Translations under genes and position numbers: made by a program
NCBI GenBank assembly: GCA_001897425.1
Contig: MKSW01000011.1
Location: 1 to 64,000, forward strand
DNA: 64,000 nucleotides
DNA from: Actinobacteria bacterium 69-20
GTDB taxonomy: Bacteria; Actinomycetota; Actinomycetes; Mycobacteriales; Nakamurellaceae
Direction of reading: 5' to 3'
The notes under the pieces: model-generated
Databases searched by the model: none
What the model saw: only the letters and a program-made list of their open reading frames with translations
What the model was told of the DNA's origin: nothing
In this document: one piece after another, positions 47,401 through 56,241 of the stretch
Position numbering within the stretch: the stretch's first letter is position 1
Layout: every line of letters starts with the position of its first letter

Positions 47401-48107
47401 ACGTCGCCGTCCAGTGCACTGCCCGGGGCATACCCGGCGGCTGTGGTCGACGCGGTTGCGGTGCGGCCAGCGTTGTCGAGGACCGGGTCCGAGAAGGCGT
47501 TGAATTCGGCGATCGACCAGGGGTTGGTGGAGGTGCCGGTCTGCACGATCCGGACGTAACGGGCAACCTGTGCGGTGAAAGGGATGATGTTGCGCTGGGC
47601 GAAAGATGATCCGCTGGCTACGTTCTTCCAGGTCGCAGCATCATCGGAGACCAGTACCTGGTACCCGGCGGGTTCATCACCGGTGAAGCCAGCGGCATCG
47701 ACGTAGACGCGGTTGATGAGCGTCGGTGATCCCATGTCGACCTGGAACCATTCGCCGCCGGCCTGCGCTGTTCCAGTGTCCCAGCTGGTGGTGTCATCGC
47801 CGTCCAGCGCGTTCGCGGCGGCCGAGCTGTTGACCGATGCGGTCGCGGTCCAGCCGCCGCGATCGAGCGCGAACTCGCCCAGCGGAGACATCCAGTCCTC
47901 CATAGTGAGCCAGCCGCCGAGGTTGGTGCCGCGGAGGTTCACGATCGACCCGTTGCCCGAGTCGTTTCGGAGGTACTTGCCGCTCGCTTTGAGGAAATTC
48001 GGATCCGAACTTGCCTGAGCTGGCGTGGCCCCCGGACCGATGGCGACCAGGATCGGGACCAACAGGGCGGCTGCGGTGCCGAGAATGGACAACGGACGCT
48101 TCTTCAT
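44469..48107 (-). CDS. Secreted GH5 glucanase with six F5/8C (discoidin) modules, three inserted in the catalytic domain
   Basis: The product has 1212 residues. A signal peptide (1-32) ends 'TPAQAS'. Residues 45-76 are the first strand of a GH5 exo-beta-1,3-glucanase fold ('[16 protein letters not shown]'). Three F5/8 type C modules follow (about 82-206, 212-338, 343-469). The GH5 domain resumes at about 473-815, with acid/base E618 in 'YDLMNEP' and nucleophile E721 in 'LLYGEYQ'. Three more F5/8C modules fill 823-1212. It is therefore an extracellular enzyme for beta-1,3-type glucans with multivalent carbohydrate binding. ATG 48107 has GGGAGAG upstream. It is the last gene of the operon, 28 bp after the intracellular GH5. 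Confidence 0.9.
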   Translation of the reverse strand: MKKRPLSILGTAAALLVPILVAIGPGATPAQASSDPNFLKASGKYLRNDSGNGSIVNLRGTNLGGWLTMEDWMSPLGEFALDRGGWTATASVNSSAAANALDGDDTTSWDTGTAQAGGEWFQVDMGSPTLINRVYVDAAGFTGDEPAGYQVLVSDDAATWKNVASGSSFAQRNIIPFTAQVARYVRIVQTGTSTNPWSIAEFNAFSDPVLDNAGRTATASTTAAGYAPGSALDGDVGTRWTSGIPQAPGQWFTVDLGTTTPVNKILLDAGPDSVDDYPRGYEVWGSTDDANWTKYASGLGAGRVTTATMWTTENIRYLKIVQTGNSSNWWSIAGLAVYSSSYFDRTGWTVTASTTGSGSSPNNIKDGNSTTRWTTGAPQTPGQWLQVDMGATETFNQVQLDNSTDTGDYPRAYTVQVSPDGSTWTQVAGADGYPSATPINFPAVAARYIKITQTGSSTSWWSIDELNVALNNDDYDMNTEYETRFGASTAASLLNTFQSSWIQASDLDNIAAMGLNVVRLPIGWKTLLNDDGTWKTNAWDKIDWLVQQAAQRQIYVILDLHTLPGGDYPWESCGREGLNPNEFWNNATYQDWVNNIWSVMAARYAGDPWVAGYDLMNEPVLSYSQPASDVATKSAYYNRLYNTVRAVDPDHLIIMEAFFGFNAVDPPATYGWTNVAYEMHPYDMPDGLDYNAQANLVQTQLTNAASNQADPAWGVPLLYGEYQLYQYDDVWKQFMAGLNALHVSWTNWNYKVIQGQNDGGGGYWGFYNGDANPVPVINNDNSSTINTKLGGFATSDMQPNTSFINDVKTLSDAEPWMESTPLPETGWTATASSTEPGGSPGNALDWNTSTRWSTGAPQAPGQWFEVNLGAQQVFDQISFETESGDKWDYPRGYQIQVSTDGNTWTTIKTGQGFGWKQTMAFDPQYAQYIRISQTGTANEWWSIAEFHAYAEMELDRNGWTATASSTAAGDITADAFDGNTATRWSTGTAQASGQHYQLDFGQAQTFNRLLIDAGSSTGDYPRGYQVQVSSDDTTWATVASGSGTGQAVLVQFPVQVARYLKITQTGTAGNWWTIQELGVYGEQEDNRTGWTATASATEPGGSAGNALDGSLATRWSSGAPQATGTWFEVDAGSPQWFNHIVMDAGPNTSDYPRGYLVQVSDDNITWQTVANGEGGGPWVGVNFPIVQDRYIRITLTETSGSWWSIAEFRAFQ
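44800..47990 (-). repeat. Six F5/8C module repeats within the glucanase gene
   Basis: Each module of about 380 bp encodes the same pattern: 'GWTATAS', 'ALDG..TRWS.G..Q..GQWF.VD.G', 'YPRGY.VQVS.D...W', 'ARY.KI.QTG....WWSI.E'. Three copies lie 3' and three 5' of the main catalytic segment. The copies are diverged enough that recombination between them is limited, but they are clearly of common origin. Confidence 0.8.
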
Positions 48108-48135
48108 CGGTGCTCTCCCTGGGGTATATGGGCCT

Positions 48136-49833
48136 TCAGCTCGCCGTCGATGGCGTCACCCGGATGCTGCTGATCAGAATCTCCGTGGCGTGGGCGGTGA
48201 GGCGGATGTCGTGACGTCCGGCCGGAACGGCCAGGGGCGTTGTGGTGTGGATGGTCTCGTAGTCGTCGTCGCTGCTGCTAGGCCCTGTGGGCATGATGAG
48301 GATTGCGTTTCCGTCCACGGCGATGGCTAGCGCGGGATCCCTACGGTCCGGGTGGTGGTCGGTGACCACCGTGACTGTGATCTCCAGGCGGGCGGGGTCG
48401 AGGGTGTTGACCTCGTAGGTGATCCAGTCGCCGAGTGCCAGGTGCAGGAGGAGTTCATCGCCTGGGTGGCGGGGCGTGCCGCTGTCGTGGTGGAAGTCGA
48501 TCTTCCCTGCCGCGGCCGTGCCGTTGGTTTGGTGGCGGATGGTGACACGGTCGTCACCTCGGAAGTCGGTACGCGGGGTGGCGCCGGTGGTCTGGTAGGT
48601 GATTCCGGGGCCGCGGAAGGCGAAGCCGGTGGCGGGGATGTCCAGCGGCGGTCGCCGAAGGATGGCGTTGATTACCTCGGCTCGGTAGCTGCACCGCCGA
48701 GTTGGAAGTGCGTCGAGGAGGCCGGTCAGGATCTGCCAGGCCTCGTCTCGCGGCAGCGGCGCCTGGCCGGTGGCGTAGTCGGCGAGGCGTTGCCAGCCGG
48801 CGGGGGCGTTGATCGAGACTGGCGAGGTGATCGTGTCAAGTTTCTTCCAGGGCCAGAAGTTCCACGAGATGCCGCAGTCGTCATAAAGCTGGAAGGCGGT
48901 CTGGACCCAGGCGAGGTTGTTTTCGCCGCCTTCGCCCATGTAGATCGGGAGGCCCAGCCGGTCACGGGCGTCCAAGTACGGCGCGATGCTGGGCCGGTCA
49001 GGCGGCGACCAGTACTTGTGGAATTGCAGTAGCGAGTTCTGATCCCATACATCGGTGAAGATGTCCCAGTTGGTCGCCCAGTGGGCACCTTCATAGCTGA
49101 TCAGGTGGTGCGGGTCGATCTCACGGATAGCCGCGGTCAGGTCCTGGTAGAGGACGGCTAGGTCGGCGGCGTAGGCGTGCTGGTAGTCGTTCGGCAGCGG
49201 CTCATTGAGGAGGTCGTAGGCTGCGACGGCGGTTTCGTCTCGGTATCGGAGGGCGAGGAGTTGCCACAGCCGGATGGTCAGGCTTCGGCATGTGCTGTCG
49301 GTGAACAGTTCTGGTTTCCCGTTCGGGGAGTCGTCGATGTTGGTGCCGGTCTGGCCGCCGGGGGCGCCGTGCAGGTCGAGCACGGCCCACAGCCGGTGGG
49401 CTCGGCACCATTTGACGAGCCGGTCAATGTGGGCGAGGCCCTCGTCGATGGGCCGGCCGTCGCCGGTCATGATTACGCGCCAGTTGATGGGGAGCCTGAC
49501 GTGGTTGAAGCCCTCGGCACTGATCTGGGCCAGATCCTGCTCGTCGATGAAGGTCCCGCGGAACCGCTGCCAGAACTCGGCCGCCCGCTTGCGGCCCACG
49601 AGGCTCCGCAGAAGGGATTCGATCTGCCGTGGGGATTGTGGGCCGGTATTGGGAAACCGCCACATGTAGCCCTCAGGGAGCAGCCAGTTCCCCAGCCCCA
49701 CGCCGCGGAGTTGTAGGGGGCGGCCGGCACCGTCCGCGAGGCCCGTGCCTTCCGCATGGACGTATCCGTCGAAACTCCCGCGGTGGAGCTCGCGAGTAGG
49801 CGAGGAAACCGTTTCCTGGGGCGGTGGTGTCAT
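48136..49833 (-). CDS. GH5 glycoside hydrolase without signal peptide, with C-terminal beta-sandwich module
   Basis: The product has 565 residues. The GH5 domain (about 25-390) has 'LRGVGLGNWLLPEGYMW', 'GFNHVRLPINW', acid/base E211 in 'YDLLNEP' and nucleophile E301 in 'IYMGEGGE'. A CBM6-like module (about 395-565, 'RGPGITYQTTG', 'PAGRHDIRLTAH') follows. There is no signal peptide, so the enzyme should hydrolyse imported oligosaccharides in the cytosol. ATG 49833 overlaps the permease stop. A 15-bp LacI-type palindrome lies inside the first codons (49803-49817). Confidence 0.9.
   Translation of the reverse strand: MTPPPQETVSSPTRELHRGSFDGYVHAEGTGLADGAGRPLQLRGVGLGNWLLPEGYMWRFPNTGPQSPRQIESLLRSLVGRKRAAEFWQRFRGTFIDEQDLAQISAEGFNHVRLPINWRVIMTGDGRPIDEGLAHIDRLVKWCRAHRLWAVLDLHGAPGGQTGTNIDDSPNGKPELFTDSTCRSLTIRLWQLLALRYRDETAVAAYDLLNEPLPNDYQHAYAADLAVLYQDLTAAIREIDPHHLISYEGAHWATNWDIFTDVWDQNSLLQFHKYWSPPDRPSIAPYLDARDRLGLPIYMGEGGENNLAWVQTAFQLYDDCGISWNFWPWKKLDTITSPVSINAPAGWQRLADYATGQAPLPRDEAWQILTGLLDALPTRRCSYRAEVINAILRRPPLDIPATGFAFRGPGITYQTTGATPRTDFRGDDRVTIRHQTNGTAAAGKIDFHHDSGTPRHPGDELLLHLALGDWITYEVNTLDPARLEITVTVVTDHHPDRRDPALAIAVDGNAILIMPTGPSSSDDDYETIHTTTPLAVPAGRHDIRLTAHATEILISSIRVTPSTAS
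49803..49817. promoter_or_regulatory. LacI/GalR-type palindrome inside the 5' end of the GH5 gene
   Basis: AGGAAACCGTTTCCT is symmetrical around its central base and resembles LacI-family operators, which are common near sugar genes. It lies within coding sequence 16-30 bp after the start of an internal operon gene, and no LacI gene is in the window. It may be coincidental. Confidence 0.25.
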
Positions 49834-50663
49834 TTGAGTCCTGACATGGTGAATCCCTGGACTATGTGGCGCTGGAATACGACGAACACGATCACGATGG
49901 GCATGACCATCAGCGCCGCCCCGGCCATCTGCAACGGCGGGTTCGGGGTGAGTTGTTTGTTCAGCAGGGACAGCCCGACGGCGAGGGTGTATTTGTTCTG
50001 GTCGTTGGCGATTACCAGAGGCCAGATGAAGCTGTTCCAGCCGGAGATGAAGGTCAGGACGCCGACCACGGCCATGATCGGTTTGGACATGGGCAGAACG
50101 ATCCGGAGGAACGTCCGGAGCTCCCCGGCGCCGTCGATGCGGGACGCGTCCAGCAGCTCGTCGGGGATGGTGGCCATGAACTGGCGGAACAGGAAGATGC
50201 TGAACGCGCTGACCAGGGTGGGCAGGGCGATGCCGACCAGAGTGTTGGTCAGTTTGACGCTGTTGAGGATCAGGTAGGTGGGGATCATTGTGACCTGAAC
50301 GGGGATCATCATCGTTGTCAAGACGAGCATGAATAGGCTGTTGCGGCCCCGGAAGTGGAACTTGGCGAACCCGTACCCGGCCAGCGCCATCAGGAACATG
50401 CCGACGAAGCTGATAAGCACGATGACGATGGTGTTGACCACGTAGGTCCCGAAGTCAAGATCGGTGAACAGGGTGGCGTAGTTCTCCCAGGTGACTTGGG
50501 AAGGCAACAGTTTGGGTGGGTAAGCGTAGGAGTCGGCCAGCGGTTTCACCGATGTGGTTAGCATCCACAGGAACGGGAACGCCGTGGCGACCGCGCCGAT
50601 CGCCAGGAGGCCGCCGATGAGTACCGGGCGATGGTGACGCCGGGGATCATGGGCGTCAGCCAT
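49830..50663 (-). CDS. Carbohydrate ABC transporter permease (MalG type)
   Basis: The product has 277 residues and six transmembrane helices. The EAA loop, contact site for the ATPase, reads 'DASRIDGAGELRTFLRIVLPMSKP'. It is typical of CUT1-family inner subunits for oligosaccharide import. It overlaps the partner permease gene by eight bases and the GH5 start by four, so the three are translated together. No ATPase gene is present, so a shared MsiK-type ATPase elsewhere is expected. Confidence 0.95.
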   Translation of the reverse strand: MADAHDPRRHHRPVLIGGLLAIGAVATAFPFLWMLTTSVKPLADSYAYPPKLLPSQVTWENYATLFTDLDFGTYVVNTIVIVLISFVGMFLMALAGYGFAKFHFRGRNSLFMLVLTTMMIPVQVTMIPTYLILNSVKLTNTLVGIALPTLVSAFSIFLFRQFMATIPDELLDASRIDGAGELRTFLRIVLPMSKPIMAVVGVLTFISGWNSFIWPLVIANDQNKYTLAVGLSLLNKQLTPNPPLQMAGAALMVMPIVIVFVVFQRHIVQGFTMSGLK

Positions 50664-51588
50664 TGCGGAAACCTTTCAGGCGCAGTTGGATCGCGGTGAC
50701 CGCGGCGATGAGCACGAACAGGACTATCGACGCTGCTGAGGCGAAGCCGAACTCGTTGTCCTGGAAGCCCTGTTGGTAGATGTACAGCGACAGGGATGTG
50801 GTGGCGTGCACAGGGCCGCCGTCGGTCAGCACGTATACCTCGTCGAAGAACTGCATCCAGCTGATCAGCGACGTGATGGTGACGAAGAAGACTGCGAACC
50901 GCAGCAGCGGGATGGTGATGCTAAAGACTTTGCGCCACTCGCCGGCGCCGTCGATCGACGCGGCCTCGTAGTAGTCGGGCGGGATGGACTGGAGCGCGGC
51001 CAGGAAGATGATGATGTTCAGCCCGGAGCCGCGCCAGATCGCCACCAGCGCGACAGCGAATTTCGCGACCGTCGGGTCCGCCAGCCACTCGACCGGTTGA
51101 ATGCCCACCAGCGACAGCAGATAGTTCAACAATCCGAACTGGGTGTTGTACAGATATCCCCAGATCAGGGCGATCGCCACAATGCCCATGATCGCGGGTA
51201 GGAAGTAGAAAGCCCGCAGGGCACGGAAGAATCGGGACCGGCTCTGGTTTAATGCGATCGCGACTGCGAGCGAGCCGATGACCAGGGTGGGCACGCCGAT
51301 GAGGATGTAGAAGACGGTGTTGCGGAGCGCCTGCCAGAAGGCGCTGTCGGCGAACATCGCCGTGTAGTTGCCCAGTCCGATGAAGTGGACCTTGGAGAAG
51401 TCGCCGAGGCCGCTGATGTCCATGTTGGTGAAGCTGACCACCGCTGCGACGATGATCGGCAAGACCCCGAAGGCCAGGAGGCAGATAAGTGCCGGGCTGA
51501 CCAGCAGGTACGGGGCGGGCCGTACCCGGCGCCGCGGCAGGCGTACGGCACTGGTCTGTGTCGTGCGCCCCTGCACGATTACGGCCAT
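50656..51588 (-). CDS. Carbohydrate ABC transporter permease (MalF type)
   Basis: The product has 310 residues and six transmembrane helices. The EAA loop reads 'EAASIDGAGEWRKVFSITIPLLR'. ATG 51588 has CAGGAGAGAG upstream. It pairs with the MalG-type permease downstream (overlapping stop and start) and with the binding lipoprotein upstream across a gap of 82 bp. Together they form the membrane channel of the glucan-oligosaccharide importer. Confidence 0.95.
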   Translation of the reverse strand: MAVIVQGRTTQTSAVRLPRRRVRPAPYLLVSPALICLLAFGVLPIIVAAVVSFTNMDISGLGDFSKVHFIGLGNYTAMFADSAFWQALRNTVFYILIGVPTLVIGSLAVAIALNQSRSRFFRALRAFYFLPAIMGIVAIALIWGYLYNTQFGLLNYLLSLVGIQPVEWLADPTVAKFAVALVAIWRGSGLNIIIFLAALQSIPPDYYEAASIDGAGEWRKVFSITIPLLRFAVFFVTITSLISWMQFFDEVYVLTDGGPVHATTSLSLYIYQQGFQDNEFGFASAASIVLFVLIAAVTAIQLRLKGFRNG

Positions 51589-51670
51589 CGGCTCTCTCCT
51601 GTTGTGCCGTGCGGGCGTCGGTTTGCGTCCCGGCGCCCGCACGGCGGCTGTGGATCCTCGGCCGTGCCGC

Positions 51671-53020
51671 CTACTTCTGCAGGGCGGCAACGATCTGGTT
51701 GAGCTGGGCGAGGGTGGATTGTTCGTCCGCGCCTTGTAGCGCGATCTTGTTCAGCGCATCGAGCGCGTCCTGGTTGATCTTTCCCCAGTTCGGCACCAGC
51801 GGAAGGAGTTTCGCGTCGCTTAGTTGCTGGACGTACACCTTGACCATGGGGTCGCTGTTCAGGGTCGGGTCGGCTAGGGCGGCCTTCGTCGAGGGCATCT
51901 CGTCGGCGGCCTTGAACCAGGCGAGTTGCGCGGAGGTCCCGGACAGGTAGTCCAGCAGCTTCAGATCTGCCTGGACGTGCTGGGACTTGGACCAGATGCC
52001 CATGTTCGATCCGCCGAGCAGGGATGTCCCGGTCTTGTCCTTCGGTAACGGTGCGACGTTCCACTTGCCGTTCAGCTGGGGGGCCGAACCGGTGATCGTC
52101 GATTCCAGGTATGGCCCGGAGATCAGTAGGGGTGACGCGCCGGAGATGAAGCCTTGGGTCTGGTCGGAGTCCGATGCGGTGGGAACGAGCTTGTTGCGGT
52201 AGAAGGACAGGTAGAAGTCCGCGGCCTGTTTGAACGCGGGGGTGTCGAAGGTGACCTTGCCCGTCGGGTCGAGCACGTCGCCGCCGGCCTGCCAGGTGAA
52301 CTCGATCGGCAGGGCTTGGTCCCACTGGGGGATGTAGTAGCCGTACTGCCGGTTGCCGCGCTGGGCGAGCTTTTTCGCGTCGTTGAACAGGTCGGTCCAC
52401 GTCGCGGGCGGCGTGGTGATCCCAGCTTGTTGCAGGATGTCGCTGCGGTAGAACAGCACCCGTACGTCACTGATCCACGGGATCGACAGGACCTTTCCGG
52501 CGGGGCTGGTCTTGTCCGAGGCGACCCCTGGCAGGAACTTGTCGTCTTGCAGGGCCGGGTGATCTTTGAGGTAGGGGCTCAGATCCAAGAGTGCTCCGGC
52601 CGAGACGAAGTCCGGCAGGTTGGACAGGCCGACCTGGACGACGTCCGGGCCGTTGCCAGAAGCCACTGCGGTGGTCAGCTTCGCGCCGACATTCGCCCAC
52701 GGGATCGCCTCGACCTTGACGGTAATCCCGGTCCGCTGGGTGAAGTTCTGCATCAGGTCGGTGAACTTCTTGCTGTCCTCCATGGTCCACACGGTGATGG
52801 TCGTCCCGTCGTCGGGCTTGTCGGCCGTGGACGACCCGGCGGTGGACTGGGTGGTGCCCGGGCCGCTTCCTGTCGTCTGGGTGGCCCCTGGCGACGCTGG
52901 CGTAGTGGTCGTGGCGGCGCCGGGCGATGCCGAGGTGCTGCCGCCACCGCAGGCAGCCATCGTCGCCGCCATCGCCAGGACGCCCGCGGCCGCTAGGGTC
53001 GCGCGCAGGGTTTTTCTCAT
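51671..53020 (-). CDS. Extracellular sugar-binding lipoprotein
   Basis: The product has 449 residues. A lipoprotein signal peptide with lipobox 'TMAAC' (C24) is followed by a low-complexity Ser/Thr/Gly/Pro linker to about residue 72. The solute-binding protein family 1 fold follows ('TITVWTMEDSKKFTDLMQNF', 'GNGPDVVQVGLSNLPDF'). It would be anchored to the outer face of the membrane and deliver glucan oligosaccharides to the permeases encoded downstream. It starts 42 bp after the GH1 gene in the same operon. Confidence 0.95.
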   Translation of the reverse strand: MRKTLRATLAAAGVLAMAATMAACGGGSTSASPGAATTTTPASPGATQTTGSGPGTTQSTAGSSTADKPDDGTTITVWTMEDSKKFTDLMQNFTQRTGITVKVEAIPWANVGAKLTTAVASGNGPDVVQVGLSNLPDFVSAGALLDLSPYLKDHPALQDDKFLPGVASDKTSPAGKVLSIPWISDVRVLFYRSDILQQAGITTPPATWTDLFNDAKKLAQRGNRQYGYYIPQWDQALPIEFTWQAGGDVLDPTGKVTFDTPAFKQAADFYLSFYRNKLVPTASDSDQTQGFISGASPLLISGPYLESTITGSAPQLNGKWNVAPLPKDKTGTSLLGGSNMGIWSKSQHVQADLKLLDYLSGTSAQLAWFKAADEMPSTKAALADPTLNSDPMVKVYVQQLSDAKLLPLVPNWGKINQDALDALNKIALQGADEQSTLAQLNQIVAALQK

Positions 53021-53062
53021 GGCAATCCTTTCGTCAAGTTTGTAAGGGGTTCGTTGCTGCGT

Positions 53063-54481
53063 TCAGCCGGCTCTGCTGGCCGCGCGTCCGGCGGGTGCCT
53101 CGCGGTGGCTTGTCTGGCGGTGCCTGGCGATGAGGTCGCGGTACCAGTACGCGCTGGCCTTGGGAGTTCTAGCCTGGGTGCCGTAGTCGAGGTGGATCAG
53201 CCCGAAACGTTTGCGGTAGCCCTCGGCCCATTCGAAGTTGTCCAACAGAGACCAAGCGAAATACCCCCGCAGGTTCACGCCGTCGCGTATTGCCTCGCCG
53301 GCGGCAGCGAGGTAACCGGCGAGGTAAGTGATGCGCTCGGAGTCGACGACGCGGCCGTTCGGGTCGACGTAGTCCTCGAAGCACGCGCCGTTCTCCGTCA
53401 CGTACAGGGGCAGGCTCGCATATTCGCGTGAAACCCGTACCAGGACGTTGCGCAGCGACTCCGGGCGTACCGACCAGCCCAGCGATGTCGTCGCAGGCTC
53501 CGCCGGCACCGACCGAGCCCCCAGGTGGGCGTCAGCCGGTTCAGCGTGCACTACGAGCCGCTGATAGTGGTTGACGCCCATGAAGTCTGACGGACTCGCT
53601 ATGACCTCCTCATCGCCTGGTTTCACCAATTCGGCCAATGCCTGCCGGCGATACAGGTACAGCACGTCCTCTGGGTAGCTGCCGTGGAGCATTGGGTCCA
53701 GGAACATTCGGTTGTTGTTGGCATCAACTCGGCGGGCGGCGGCGACATCCTCCTCCCGGGATGTCGCCGCTACCAGGTCGGTGATCAGGTTGGACCCCCC
53801 CACGGCCAGGCTCGAGCGACCCGCTCGGATCGCCTGCACAGCAAGACCGTGGGCGAGGTTGAGGTGGTGGGCCGCAGCGACCGCATCCCGGAGGTCCGTC
53901 CGGCCCGGGGCGTGTTTTCCGTCACCGTAGCCGAGGAATGCCGAACACCACGGCTCGTTGACCGTCACCCAGTCCGAGGCGAGATCACCCAGCGCTTTGG
54001 TGACCAGAGCGGCGTAGTCGGCGAACCGGAATGCCGTGTCCCGGGCCGGCCAGCCCCCCACGTCCTCCAGCGCCTGCGGCAGGTCCCAGTGGTACAACGT
54101 CACCAGGGGACGCACACCTGCTTCGGCGAGCGCCTCTAGCACCTGTCGGTAGTGCTCAACCCCGATCGGGTTGAGTGGCCCGTGCCCTGCCGGCTGAAGT
54201 CGTGTCCAAGACACCGACATTCGATAAGCACCCAGGCCGAGTTCGCGCATGAGTTCGACGTCGCGTGGCCAGCGGTGGTAGTGGTCGCAGGCGATATCGC
54301 CGGTGTCACCGTGCACCGTCTTGCCCGGCGTGTGCGCGAAGGTGTCCCAGATCGAGGTGCCGCGGCCGCCCTCGCGGGCCGCGCCCTCCACCTGATAGGC
54401 GGCGGTGGCAGCGCCCCACAAGAAGCCCGGGGGGAACGCCGCGACGTCCAGCCGCTCGTCCAATCCGCTCGCCGCGGTCAC
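53063..54481 (-). CDS. GH1 beta-glucosidase
   Basis: The product has 472 residues, full length for GH1. The N-terminal signature 'FPPGFLWGAATAAYQVEGAA' is followed by acid/base E176 in 'TVNEPW' and nucleophile E363 in 'YVTENGA'. 'NFEWAEGYRKRFGLIHLDY' completes the substrate pocket. No signal peptide is present. It should release glucose from imported beta-linked oligosaccharides. GTG 54481 overlaps the stop of the ROK regulator gene (GTGA), which shows one operon. Confidence 0.96.
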   Translation of the reverse strand: MTAASGLDERLDVAAFPPGFLWGAATAAYQVEGAAREGGRGTSIWDTFAHTPGKTVHGDTGDIACDHYHRWPRDVELMRELGLGAYRMSVSWTRLQPAGHGPLNPIGVEHYRQVLEALAEAGVRPLVTLYHWDLPQALEDVGGWPARDTAFRFADYAALVTKALGDLASDWVTVNEPWCSAFLGYGDGKHAPGRTDLRDAVAAAHHLNLAHGLAVQAIRAGRSSLAVGGSNLITDLVAATSREEDVAAARRVDANNNRMFLDPMLHGSYPEDVLYLYRRQALAELVKPGDEEVIASPSDFMGVNHYQRLVVHAEPADAHLGARSVPAEPATTSLGWSVRPESLRNVLVRVSREYASLPLYVTENGACFEDYVDPNGRVVDSERITYLAGYLAAAGEAIRDGVNLRGYFAWSLLDNFEWAEGYRKRFGLIHLDYGTQARTPKASAYWYRDLIARHRQTSHREAPAGRAASRAG

Positions 54482-55686
54482 TTCGAGACCGCCGGAGAGG
54501 GGATGGACCCGTCGATTAGGGCCTCTATCGGGAGCAGTGCGGCGCCCAGGGCGACGGCGTCGTCACCGAAGCGGCATGTCTCGATGCGGCACTGTTCCGC
54601 CGGCCGGGCCAGCGAATCGACCCGCAGGCGGTGGGTAATCTGCTCGCCGCGCGCCTGGAAGAGCCGCAACCCGGCCCACCCGCCGACCACGATTTCTTCG
54701 GGGTTGAAGAGATTGACCAGGTTCGCGAGACCCATCCCGAGGGCATCGACGGTCTCGGCCAGTACTCGTTCCGCGGTGGGATCGCCGCCGTTGGCGGCCT
54801 GGATCAGCTTTTCCAGCCCCTGTTCCAGCGGGCCGCTGCAGGTGCCGCCGGCCTCGCGCCAGCGGTCCATGATGGCCCCGCCGCCGGCGTAGGCCTCAAG
54901 GCAGCCCCGACCGCCGCACTGGCATTCTCGGCCGTCGACGGCGATCTTTGTGTGGCCCCACTCGCCGGCGCTGCTGGATAGGCCTCGCAGCAACTCGCCG
55001 TTGCTGATCACACCGGAGCCCATGCCACGCCCGACCAGGGCGACGACGCCGTGCCTGACCCCTCGCGCCGCGCCGAACCACATCTCTGCCCGGGCTAGGG
55101 TTTTCGCTCCGTTGTCCGCAAAGATCCGCAGGCCGAGCGAGGCAAACATCTCATCCACCGAGGTCGGCTCCCAGCCAAGACTCTGCGCATACAGGGTGAC
55201 GCCGCCAACGGGATCCTGGCCGACGATCCCGGGCAGGCCCAGCCCGATCCCGATGAGGCTCTCCTCGGCGCCCGGGTTCGCCGTGCGGATCGCGTCAACC
55301 GCATCCGAAACCACCTGCCCCACTTGGCCGGGCTTGGACCGACGACGGGGTAGCGCACGGAACACCCGGTCCAACCGGGACAGCGACAGGTCGAACAGTT
55401 CTACCGCGACACCCTGCTCCCCCACATCCACGCCGATCACATGCGCGCCGCCCGGGGCCGGACAGATCTGGGCGATCGGCCGTCCACCGTCCGAGGGCAC
55501 TGAGCCGTTCTCCTGCGCCAAGCCTTCGCGGATCAGCGCCCCTACGACGTTGGTTACCGTCGAGGTTGATAGGTCGCACGCCACAGCGATGTCCGCCCGC
55601 GTAGTCGGCTGGTTCAACAGGACATGGCGCAGCACCACTGCCCGGTTCCGTTCCCGCAGGCCGAGGACTGTAGCCCTGTGCGCCAA
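54478..55686 (-). CDS. ROK-family transcriptional regulator of the glucan operon
   Basis: The product has 402 residues. An N-terminal winged helix-turn-helix domain (about 15-75, 'TTRADIAVACDLSTSTVTNVVGALI') is fused to a ROK sugar-sensing domain. That domain has 'GIGLGLPGIVG', 'DNGAKTLARAE', 'GRGMGSGVI' and the zinc motif 'CQCGGRGCLEAYAGG'. The start codon is TTG 55686, preceded by AGGAGG. It is the first gene of the operon and probably represses it until an oligosaccharide or glucose derivative binds. Symmetric TTAG-type sites lie just upstream (55695-55732). Confidence 0.94.
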   Translation of the reverse strand: MAHRATVLGLRERNRAVVLRHVLLNQPTTRADIAVACDLSTSTVTNVVGALIREGLAQENGSVPSDGGRPIAQICPAPGGAHVIGVDVGEQGVAVELFDLSLSRLDRVFRALPRRRSKPGQVGQVVSDAVDAIRTANPGAEESLIGIGLGLPGIVGQDPVGGVTLYAQSLGWEPTSVDEMFASLGLRIFADNGAKTLARAEMWFGAARGVRHGVVALVGRGMGSGVISNGELLRGLSSSAGEWGHTKIAVDGRECQCGGRGCLEAYAGGGAIMDRWREAGGTCSGPLEQGLEKLIQAANGGDPTAERVLAETVDALGMGLANLVNLFNPEEIVVGGWAGLRLFQARGEQITHRLRVDSLARPAEQCRIETCRFGDDAVALGAALLPIEALIDGSIPSPAVSK

Positions 55687-55694
55687 TGTTGCCT

Positions 55695-55732
55695 CCTTAG
55701 GTTGTGCCTTAGCCTAAGCCTCTAACTAAGCC
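55695..55732. promoter_or_regulatory. Operator-like TTAG/CTAA repeats upstream of the ROK operon
   Basis: CTTAGCCTAAG (55708-55718) is a perfect palindrome apart from its centre. CCTTAGG (55695-55701) and TCTAACTAAG (55721-55730) repeat the same half-sites at similar spacing. The cluster directly precedes the ribosome-binding site of the regulator gene and is AT-rich, as ROK/NagC operators are. Autoregulation is inferred. Confidence 0.6.
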
Positions 55733-56241
55733 ATGGCAATAGGAATGATGGAAAATTGCAACTCGCGTCCATGTTGGCTTGATTGCCGACGGCCACGGAG
55801 TGCCTCGTACTGGCCTCCGGGATGCGGTCCCCAGGCGCGGGTCCCGGATGCCCCGAGCGGGAAGATGAGGGATGCCGGCCCGGCCGGACAGCGCGGTCGC
55901 GGCGTTCGGCGTCGAGAGCAAGGCGAGACTCGCTATGCCAGGTAACGCGGAGGCTGGGATCCGGGCGCCGCTGGAGACGCCGTTGGCCGCGTCCCGGCGG
56001 CACTCCATCTGACAGTTGTCCCTCACGACGAGGTCCGCGATGTGCAGCGTGTGGCGCGCCCAGGCTATGTGATCAGGGCCAATGGCGCCATCACCGGGCA
56101 CGCGGAGGTGAACCGCAACCCCGGGAGTCCGCACCTGCCGTCCCGGATCCGCAGGGCGCGCCGCTGTGCCGGCGAGATCATTCGGGTCTTCCGTCCCATC
56201 CTGAGCGGTTCGCCGTCGCTTCGCCCGCACCGTCATGTCCA
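55733..56241. other. 509-bp stretch without a recognisable gene
   Basis: Both strands have open frames of 70-100 codons, but none has a family match I recognise, a ribosome-binding site and a consistent codon pattern together. The left end holds the promoter of the glucan operon. In related genomes the gene after an ImuA'-type gene would be a Y-family polymerase (imuB); it is not here. Confidence 0.4.
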
